Source: Litoditis marina (lineage: Eukaryota > Nematoda > Chromadorea > Rhabditida > Rhabditidae). From it: DNA of 64,000 bases. Position numbers and translations under genes: made by a program. Below, piece after piece: positions 1 through 10,700 of this stretch. The notes beneath the pieces were generated by a model. The model searched no databases. It saw only the letters and a program-made list of their open reading frames with translations, and was not told where the DNA came from. Positions within the stretch are counted from its first letter, which is position 1; each line of letters begins with the position of its first letter. The DNA lies in the NCBI GenBank assembly GCA_964036275.1, contig OZ038433.1, forward strand, positions 50,057,605-50,121,604. Direction: 5' to 3'.

Positions 1-195
1 TTCTCACAGCTGTTTTCGACCAAAGTGCACATGAGTTAAAAAACGAAAACCACCATGAGAGAGGGGGAAAGAGATAATTTATGCCGGAGGTGCAGACAGT
101 CAGAGTTGAAAGAACCATTCGCAAAAAGGAACTGACGAAAATGCGAGAGGGTAAGAAGAAGAAACGAAGAGATAGAGAGGTATACAAGAAAGAAA

Positions 196-202
196 GTTAG
201 AG

Positions 203-233
<31 letters not shown>

Positions 234-234
234 T
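196..234. repeat. (GA)n simple repeat
   Basis: An almost pure GA dinucleotide tract, extending a more degenerate purine-rich stretch that begins near 55. Similar tracts recur at 37531-37606 and 55826-56055, with CT tracts at 10195-10217, 33679-33790 and 43200-43230. Confidence 0.9.
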
Positions 235-1018
235 CAAATTGAGTCGTTTACCTCGTGTATTATCAAAATATAATATTGCCTCAGATAACTTACCGGGGGT
301 GTCGCATTCTCTTTATTCCAATTATGCTAGTTGTATTGTATTTTTTCTACATGTCTCAAATCAACCTGGAACAACTAGAATACCTCACTTTCGTGAGTCC
401 CAGAAACATTCATGTACTTTATGGGGTGGAACACTACTCGGCATCGATCGCTGGTAGAGCCAAGTGTGTTGGATGGTTTGGCGCCAACTTTCAGGTTCTG
501 CCGTTTGTTCGAGATGTAAATTAGAGATTAAAAAAGACTTAGTTCAAAAAATTTCACTTGATTGACAGTGCGTTACACGTCAGAAGAACCTAAGCGAATG
601 TAGTTCTGATACTGCTCAATGTTCCGATGTATGGTTGAATTCCTCACTACATTTTTGCGTTAAGAGAGAAATAAAAGAACTAGGTACCTCAAGTGAGACA
701 TTTGTTACCCTAAGACTTTAACGTACTAATTTTTCCACTATTAGTAATTGGCTCCGATCTGTACAACAAGAAGTATATGAAAAAACATTGTTGAGGATAT
801 GTATAAAATCCGAACACTGAAATCGGTTCGAGTGTTTCAGTCTTCCATTAAATAGGCCTTCACTCTTCAAATCTCAGTGCACAGACATCGTTGTTTTTAG
901 AGTAGCCCAATGTTTCAATATTCTATGATGCATTACAGAGTGAACAGCAGTTTTTGGATAGTGCGTTCGTTCGTCGGTGCCCTATTTGTTCTTTTTATGA
1001 GCTTTCGCAAACACTGGT

Positions 1019-1027
1019 TGGGTGGTC
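1019..1027 (+). promoter_or_regulatory. GLI/TRA-1 core site upstream of mab-3
   Basis: The sequence TGGGTGGTC is a perfect match to the zinc-finger core recognised by TRA-1/GLI proteins. It lies about 0.7 kb before the proposed mab-3 start codon. In C. elegans, TRA-1A represses mab-3 directly in hermaphrodites through a site of this type. That the site is used here is inference. Confidence 0.5.
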
Positions 1028-1657
1028 TCGCAACAATCATGAGAAGACCTCTCAGTTTCGAAATAGCATGAAACATTCAACTACGCTTTAGCACAACTGC
1101 ACAAAGAGGGCGCAGATGTTGGCCGACACTTTGAATGAATAAGTCGATACAGTACCACAAGCTGAAACACTCGAGTGAACGAAGTTTCTTCAAATAGTCA
1201 ACATACTTTAAACATTAATATAGAACAGACTGACTCGGATAATATTACACGTTGTTATTCAATTGTTGTTTTAAGTTTTCCAAATTAGTCGGAACACAAA
1301 ACCAACAAAAATATGAGACTTCCAATATCAGTATCAACACCAACTCCAAAGCCAATCACCCAAATATTAATAAGTCCAACACCAACCTAGTCTTTCTATG
1401 AAAACTATAAGTACGGCCTTTTTCTTCAAAGCTTCTCTGTTCAAGTATTGCATGTAGTCTATAAGTAATTGAAATCAAGTGAAAGTTTCATGTATAAAAA
1501 TTTCTTTGCCAATTCATTCACTACACGTTCTGCTGTGTTCAAATCTTTCCGAATTTGAATGTTTCTTCTCACCTTTAAATTTGGCAACAGTTGCCCGCGC
1601 CGACTCGACCTCCCCGTGGTGTTCATTTTGTTGCGTCGTTTTTTGCACTTAGCAGAC

Positions 1658-1666
1658 TGGGTGGTC
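1658..1666 (+). promoter_or_regulatory. GLI/TRA-1 core site just before the mab-3 start
   Basis: A second perfect TGGGTGGTC lies 68 bases upstream of the proposed start codon at 1734, inside a short GC-rich block. The nine bases in front (TTAGC then four others) loosely fit the TRA-1 half-site TTWWC-N4 that precedes the core in the published consensus. Proximity to the start makes this the best single candidate for the sex-determination control site. Confidence 0.55.
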
Positions 1667-1733
1667 GGCGCTATCGACCGTCGACTCCGCCCACTTTTTC
1701 TGAACTGACTATATTCCTCCTTATCGATCGGAA

Positions 1734-4700
1734 ATGGGTAAGTCGCAGTGATTAGTCTGTTAATTAACTAGGTAATACATGTTCATTGATTGATCAACTG
1801 TGAATTAGATACTGTTCTTCAAGAAAATCACATTTAATAACATTGAGTTTGTTGTTGAATTGAGTTAGAATGTATCAAATACAAATATTTTTTGAGTTCA
1901 AGCGCTTTCGTTATAGTCAAACAAGAACCTGAATCTTCACGATATTTGAACCATTCTCCTAGCTTTCTCTCTTCAAGTGTTTCATGTGCACTATAAATAC
2001 GGATTACAATGTATAAATGCAGTTTGCAGTCTATTGAAGTTTCGTATGTTCAAGGAACAGAAAGACGTTTTTTATTTCATTTAAGGTAACTTTTCGGTTA
2101 GTTGAATTTGGTTTGACATTGAACCTCAGCCACGCAAGCTTCAAAGCAGACCTTGCCTAACCAGTTTTTTTCCTGTTTTATGTCCTTATCCTTTACTTTT
2201 GCATTCGAAACACGTGACTTTTTGAAATATTTCGAAATATTTACAGTTTTCTTGATTATTACTTCTCGGTTTCCGCTTGTTTCAGTACAGTTATCAGCAG
2301 AGATGGTAAAATTAGACATGAAACATTCCAGTGTCGCCTTTTTGTAGAATAAGACCATACCGTATCGCGCGCGCGTTTTTCGCAACACGATAGATACGAA
2401 CCTGTGGTAATTATTCATTAATCGACGTCGTTAACCACTTCGCCAACTGGTTTTCGCCTTTTTTCCGAAAAATGTATCATTGCTCCGGCCGTTCTGCTGT
2501 CGAATGAGTCAAAAACATTGAAGTGATGTATCGAAAGGGAGAGAACAAACAGTTGGGTACTGTGGCTATCTTACATGAGATTCACAACCATTACTAAAGC
2601 ACTATTGAGAAAGTTCTCTGGACACGAAAAAGATCTTGTATAATCGGCTGTTACATGATGATACAGTTAGTTTACATAATTTTTGGATGACGACATTATC
2701 TACGGAAATCATCGGAATGTTTCGGTGTGTTTATAAGTAACCTTTTTATTGGGAATGATTCTGATGACGTGAGTCGACGGCAATTGTTTGCAAGCTTTGC
2801 CAGAAAGCCAGAGTATCGAAAACAGAGAAAATCTTCGTGACTCAAACATTGTATGAACAATCCATTTCAATAATATGAAATAAACCTGAATGGATGGATT
2901 TATGTTGATTTCCCTAACAGAAACTGAATCAAAAAGGTTTCGATGAAGTAGTTTACTCTTATTTAGGGCAATACGAATATAGTAGTCATCAAAATTTTCG
3001 GCTAAGCTTTTGCAATGTTGAACAGTTTCAAAAAAAAAACTAATTTCATTGGGTCAGTCGTACTTTGGGAACAGTTATATCACACAAATTTTTCAGACAT
3101 CCTATAAGTAGTCGTTGTTGTGGTAGATTATTTGATTTTAAGTTGTTACAAAAACTTTAGTACTTTCCAGGCCGGCTTGATCTACTAACTAAATTCAGCT
3201 CATTTCTTTCCATCCCATCATATATTGTTGGAACTCAGCGACCTTCCATACCATCTTTTATCACACTCTTTGGGTTACTGTAACATTGGAGCACGCTTTT
3301 TCCGACCGCAATAAGTTTGCCTACTGAGGTCTGCATTTATTGCGGACCACCGCACGAACGCTCATTTATTGGCAGTTGTTATTTTTTGTCAAAGTGCCCA
3401 TTGCGATGCGACAACGGAACACCGACACGCAATCCACGAGGAAACACTGAAACATTGGACGGAGGCTAAATTTTGAAATACTGTTGTTGCTGAAAATTGA
3501 AGCAAAATGGGAAACAGTTGTCGGCGGAAAACATCTCTGAGATAAGTTGGAAAAACTAACTTGTTCCCAAAGTTTTAGCCGGTTGAGAAGAACCACTTTT
3601 GTCATAAGACTGTGCACAAGTTCTTCTTCACGCCTTCATAATGCAAGTTTTGAGCAGGTATTCATTTAAACGTTGGAACGCATTGCAAACCCTTACTAAG
3701 TAAGTAAGCACTGGGCTAACTGATTTCCTACCACTGATTTCCCATTAGAGATACCAGTTAAAAAATTAGTCCAGATGCAGTCCAGTACTTATGGATGTAA
3801 AATTAAGAGTTTGACTGTGCAAACCAACTACTTCGCCTATTACAAACCTTAGGCACCTAGGTCTTTTGAGAAGCTCTTACGACTTTTTCGGAACGAACAT
3901 TACCCCCATAACTACAGCCGTCTTCATTCAGTTAAGTTATCTACTTATCTGACAAAAACTCATAATAGTTGAACAACATATGTTTCGACGAGTGCATCTC
4001 CATTACCACGAATCTAGTTCCTTTCCTTGGAAAATGTAGGTTTTGAGTGTGCTTCATTTCATTTCTTACCAGTCCGTCAACTACTCGGTCGTCTCTTTAG
4101 TTCTCCTCTACACACTCTGTATGGAAAAAGGTGTGTCACAGTTTCTGTTTGCTCTGACTTAGTGATGCTCATTCTGACCTAGTTGGAATATTTTTGAGTT
4201 GAGTTTCGGCGCGACTGTATCGAGTTAATTGCGGTTTGCTTATTGATGCCTTTTCCAGGCTCTGAGAACGGCGAATTCGCCGAAACGTCGCCACTCAGAT
4301 AAACCATCAATACCAACTCGAGTTCGTTTAAGAAAACAAACCCAACAAAACATATATGTTTAGTCATAGTGTTTTTCGGAGACCCTCACAGTAATCTCCT
4401 AATTTTCCCCCTCCTCTGCTTCCCAGGAAATTAGGCCTAATTCTGATTTGATGCTTGTTCGCTTCTTCTTGGGCGACCACCCAGAAGCGCAGTACGCTCC
4501 GGCTAATATCAGAGCATTCGCCCTGGGTGGTCCTCTGTGAGGGCGCACTTTTTTGGTCGTGCCGCGATTCGTCTGCGCCTCCGTTTTTGCCCGCTCTCTC
4601 GTAGTCTCTGCCCTCTGCCTCTAGACGAACAACGTTGCGAACACTAAATCGCAATGGGAAAGCAGGCAGGGATCGTCTGTTTGGAAAAACACTAGCGGAA

Positions 4701-7700
4701 GTGAGAAAAGTCAATATCTGTTTGTTTATTTTTGGTAACCACGAGATATCACTTCAAAAGAAGAGTATTATACTGAAGTAGTTATAACATAGTATTATCA
4801 CTGTTGATCAGAAGTTTTTCACGTACTGATCTCTTCTGGAAGCTGAACTCACGGCACAGTTAACCCATATATAAGTATTTCCACAACCATGTAATGAAGT
4901 TGAAACATGCATTGATGTTATTGTGAACATATACGCAGAATAGTACACGCTCGCAATAAATTATGTTAGCCCATTGCTATTTTAATAGTATAGGAAGCCT
5001 TCATATTCCGAATGTTTTCATATTCCCGATGCTAACACACCTGACTGTCGCGCCGTTTGTATAAATTGAGTTAGAGAAATGGAGAATTGGTAAGTTCAAT
5101 GTGTGGTTTCGGAGAAACATTTGAAAAAGTATCAGTTTCGGTCACTCCAGCAATCTCTTTCGAACATTCATGAACAGTTTGTGAATAACACCAGAGGCCG
5201 TATGCATGAAACATCCCGGGCCGGGTTGGGATGCTATCCGAGCTATTTCCCGACCAATTCAGCTCCGGTTAGCATCCCGACCCGGCCCGTGATGTTTCAT
5301 GCATACGGCCTCAGGTGGGAAACATAGGACGGCATCAAAGCTAGACATTTTTCAAAATAGCACATTTAGTTAGGAAACTTTAAGAATCTATTCATAGAGG
5401 TTTCCGGTCAAAAATGTCACTTATATGCTCATAAACTGCTCTGTGGGAAAAAAATTATTTTTTGGTGCAAACACTTTTCACTGAAGCATTTCGGCTACTT
5501 ACCGAAATTTCTTTACGCATTTGACTGTTGCACATACTCCATACACGAAATGAGTCGCTGTCTTTCGGTTAGCGCCATCAGCCTCAATTTTTAAAAGTCA
5601 ATATAGTGTGTTTCACTCATTGTCACTCTTCTACAATATACTGGCCGTATAGGTCTTGCTCTTCTTGGCTATAACTCCAACTTATTCGGAAATCTGATCA
5701 ATAGTAGAATCGCTTACTGTAATAGGTGGCGAACGAGGCTGTATTGTAAATTAACTATCTCATCTAAACTTCATATGAAGTTCCATATAATATGAACTGA
5801 CTATAATAACCACCTTCGATTTTTAATTTCATATCAGTCCAATGTGATCAAAATCACTGTCCTATCTATTCGAATTTTCGCTTGCGTACTAAAACAGGTT
5901 GCGAACGAGTGAAGTTAACTATATTCTACATTACCCAACTCATTCTAAGCTTTTTTTTTGAAGTTCCATTTACTATGAACTGATTTTAATAACTACATTC
6001 GATTTTCGATTTGGTACTAGTCCAATGTGTTAGAAATCACTTTCCGATCTATTCCAACATTCGTTTGCATCCTGTAATAGGTTGCGAACGGGTGAAGTTA
6101 ACTATATTCGATTTTCGATTCGTTATCAGTGCAATGTGTTCAAACACAGTCCTTTTTTCGATTGGTGAACGATGCTCGTAGGGGGCGTGGCCTGTGCCGC
6201 CCCCTTCCGTAGCCAGCCATGTTGCGAGTAGCTGAAACGCACAGCCAACGGTCAACCATGCACGATTTACCAGGTAGGTTAGATGGGGGTTGGCAACATG
6301 TCGACTGAGTTTTGGGTGCACGTGTCAGATACACGTGAGGTCACGTTAAGGTTACCAGTAGGATGACACGGCACGTCGTGGAACGGGAACTCAAGCACCT
6401 CACCTTTCACGACTGTTTTTGCTGTTTCGTAGAGTTTCCCTAACTTCGGTTGAAGTATAACCTAGTGCGCTAGCCCACACCTCTAGTTGAGCGTATCCTC
6501 AAAACTTTCCTACCTTTTCTTCAATTTCCGTTTCTCGCCAATTCTCGCACATTAGCCAGTCTCTACTACTGATATTCCCAGTGGGAAATTGGAGAATGAA
6601 TTTATTCAGCCCTATTGTGGTTTTCCTTTTCTATCATCTACCTTCTCAACATATTCCACCTGTTTGCTTCCTGGCAGTACCATAGTTTTGATATTTTCTG
6701 CATACCCCGGAAACGGCCGTAATCCAACTGTTTTGAATACATTTCACATCACTCTGACTACCTCCTTCAAATTCAGACTCTTCGCTTGTGCACTCACTCA
6801 CGTGAGCACTGTGTGACTCATTCTTCTTTTCCAACACGTTTTGTGTGATGTTTATTGTCTGGACTCTCTCGATTTCCATGATCTTTCTTCGTTCTCTCGC
6901 CCATTCGCGTGTCTTTCCACTTTCTCCCGATCTTTCCCGTTCCTATGTGTCGGTCGATATTTTTTGTCCTCAGAACTACCGTATTCCAAGATAAGGGCGA
7001 CGCCGAACTGTCTTGTTTTCACTATACAGTGGCAATACAATAGTTTAGATCAAACAGTTATGCCGCTCAAACATCGCGAATTTATATAGATATCACGGAA
7101 CACTTAAGTGCTACAGAGACTCTTGAGCTCCTGCACTTTCGTTTCAAACCACATAACTTTGATATCTAGTACTTAGAAAACTAGTATCGATATCTCTGCG
7201 CTCATCACCTATTTTGTTCTATTGAGTTGACTAATGGACCTCTTACTTCACTTTTCTTCTTTGATATTTTGAATTTCACACATTTTTGCAAGTTCAAACC
7301 GGCAACACTGCCTTCAACAAAACCTGTTATGTTGGAAATTTGTTTTAGTGATAGTACAACTCAACCGAAACCAATCTTTATACACTTTTTATGAAACATT
7401 CGTTCGTCTTTTGTTACCACTTCTGTAGTCGGCAGCATTTTATGGTCCGCAGTATTGAGATTGCCCTGATCATAGTGATTAACTCTTCGAGTTCTCGATT
7501 TCGCAATTGATACTAGACTGGATACATTAGCAACGCTCCGTATCGTATTAATCACGCCAGCCACATCGAAATGTAGAGCTACAGTACTCAACACCACTGA
7601 ACTTCGTTCACTCAGATCAGAGCAGGTTTATACTGCTAATATACGCTATTCTGAACAGATGTGTTTGTAGTTTGATCTCATGATATTTTAGTCGCGTCTA

Positions 7701-10700
7701 AAAAATTATGCCGTGCAATGCGATCGGACTAAAACTCAGACATGATCGTGTATGCCTATGTGTGGAGAGGACCTCGAATTGTATACCAAAGTCAACGTAG
7801 ACTAAGAAATCGTAGATCGACCGTAACCTTCTGTTTCTAGTCGTCCTAAACCGAACCGTGGTTTCAACTTTGCAACTGTTTCATAGCGCAGATTTAGCTA
7901 CAGTATCCAGATGTCTTTAATTTTGTGATCAGGGACGTATATCGTTTTCAGAGGCAGAAGTGGACGTTGTGGCGTTGTCGCCGCCGCCGCCGAGCGACGA
8001 TTCGCTGACGGCAGAGGCCAACGAAAAGAAGTATTTCTGTCAACGATGCCTGAACCACGGCAAGGAGTTTCCCCGCAAAGGACACAAGCCTCATTGCGAG
8101 TAAGCTCGATATCAATCGATCCATTATTGATTCATTTTTTTCGTGGTGAAAACTGAATGACCATTGGTTTTGTTAGATTAGGTAGTAGACTGATTAATCG
8201 TTCCAATAGACAAGCGAGCCGCACTGCTGCGTTAATAATTATTGATTATTGATTCATCTAGGTATTGAATATTGATTTTCTGTTGTTTTTAATCGAGAAT
8301 TCAACAAATGTGATGTTGTGTATAATTTGGCCTCAGCTCCTTTTTGGGTCTCAGAAATTCACTCGTTCCCACCACCACATTAGGGCTCTAGTTCATCTAA
8401 ACCGTATTTATGTTTCGGGAGTAGGACACATTATTGTTTATTTGCTATGAGTGCACAAATATCAACAATTAAATTGATAAAAATAATCATATAAACTTTA
8501 CAGGGGTAATTTTAGATACTGTTAAAGTTTTTTTCTTCAGGTATTCGGCTTGTACCTGTGAGGATTGTGCCATGGTAGAAACGCGACGACAACTTAATAA
8601 CAAGCTTAGCAAGAAAAAGGTTCAACTTAAACCATTCTTATTACAAGGCTTCTCAGAGAAACGTGTAGATCACTAGACTTTTCATTCCTAGCCAAAAATA
8701 GCTGTGGAGGTTTTTCTACCCTTTATAATGTCTTTGTTGCTTCTCTTATCGAACTGGTCGTTATACTGCACTCAAGAGTTTCCCTAATAGAATATAGGCA
8801 GATGTAATTTTTTAAAGTCAATCTGACCTTGTTTTCCAAAAAACGTGTAGATCAGTAGTTTCTCTCCCCTGTGCATTCGACAAAAACAGCTGTGTTCGCA
8901 TCCTAATAGCTTTTATGACTTACCTTATCAGAGAGCTGGTTATACTGCACTCAAGAGTTTCTCTAGTAGTATATAGGTAGATTAAAGACCTGTTTCACTG
9001 CATTTGCTACTCATTGAAGACCTGTTTTACTGCTTTGGCATACGACGCTTTACATATAAATGAATGCTGTGCAACATTCAATACTCATTAGCCATTGAAA
9101 TTTTCTGTCAAATAGCGGGTTGATAAAATATTAATATTAAAGAAGACCGGAATACAACTTGAGCAGAGGTTTGGTTTTGGGCTGCTTTTGACTGTATTGA
9201 GATCAGAGAGCACGAATAACTCGTAAATTAGTTAGATCAGTGCACGTGACATTCACATAACAATGGCAACGCGTCCAATCAAAAGTAGGATACAGCAGCT
9301 TTACGAGAAACCATGTTGCTCTCCGGTCTCCTTTAAAAAACGTTTGAGTGACATCTACTGATGAGGGTCCCTACCGGCATATAGATGTTAAAAGCCCAAA
9401 ATGCCTAGGTAACATGACTTCACACACGTGGATTCTAGGTTTACTTTATTTTATTTCACTTTTACCTATACATACTACGATTTATTTTTATTTATCCTCA
9501 TTTTCTTCATATTGCTATTGCAGCCGACGGGTCTCCGCGTGGAAACGGTGAACGGACGGAAGGTGCGCGACCCGCATTGTGCCCGATGCACGGCACACGG
9601 GGTCATCACCCCCCTCAGGGGCCACAAGAAGAACATGTGCAAGTTCAGCGAGTGCACCTGCGAGTTGGTTAGTTGAATGTCATCAATAAACATAAATAAT
9701 ACTGATAAGAATAATAATATTTGTTGAACCATGTGATTTCAAGTATAGAACATTGAGTAGCTAGGCACCCAAAAGAATATAAATAACTCAATTGAGACGT
9801 TATGCTCTGTTTATTTCATAGAAAGAAGAAAGTGCAGCACAATATGATTTTGTTCCGATTTACTATGTCACAGTTCTTTTTCAAGTCAACTCCGAGCATG
9901 ACGCTGATTTCGGCTCTGAAATCCATTTTAATATTTTTTGAGTTTTTTCAATTTACCAATTGTAAGATGCCCTTGGCTATATAGTACCTGCGAAACGTTT
10001 GATTACACAATACGTCACCTCGCTGGAAATGTCGACAAAACCGACAAAGTCCTTGATGAACTAAAGCTTAGGATTGATACCAGAAATGAAAAGACTCATT
10101 ATTAGTGAACTAGTGATTATTTAATGGTTGTGCTCGCGTTGTACGCCACCATATCATTTTCGTACAAAGCACGACTACTTGAAATTGAAAGAAACTCTCT
10201 CTCTCTCTCTCTCTCTCGCATGTAACAATTTGAAATAGTTGAGATACGTACGAGTGCATACTCAGTTTTCTTTTTCACTTTTCACTCCCTTTTTACGTGA
10301 CCATTGATAATTAACAACAGTAATGGCGCCAACGCACACTGCAGTTTGCTCAAGAGCGCGATGCAAGTCAAAATTCAGAAACCTGCCATGATTCAGAGCA
10401 TGGTTGCTGCTGTTCTTTTCTAGTTTGTATCAATCATCCGTAACGTTTGACAGTACGTTGTCGAGTACCCAAATGACAAAACAAAGAGTACTTCTGTAAT
10501 CTAACAGCTTTTCCAAAAGTGTGACTTGTCCAACAACTGTCTAAAGTTTCATAACCGCAATAAAAGTGTTTACAACTGTGTGCAGCATATACTATTCACG
10601 TGACCTTTCACCTCTGGTAAAACTCACGTGTCACGTCTTATCCCATTAACCGCCATGGCATACTATTCGGCTGACAAAGAAAGTTCGAATCGGCGCATCG

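Larger units (their letters stand above)
1..1733 (+). promoter_or_regulatory. Upstream region of mab-3
   Basis: No convincing coding exon was found here. Long stretches are AT-rich with stops in every frame. The region holds a purine (GA)n tract near 196-234 and two perfect TGGGTGGTC sites. The last 140 bases before the proposed mab-3 start (about 1590-1733) are clearly more GC-rich than the surroundings, as expected of a promoter or 5' leader. The transcription start is not visible from sequence alone, so the promoter assignment is inference from position. Confidence 0.45.

Noticed and set aside
6049..6334. Overlapping 64-90 residue minus-strand frames in a GC-rich patch of mab-3 intron 1
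   Set aside because: They start in the tandem repeat, have no family resemblance and no splice partners; the patch is more likely regulatory or repeat-derived.
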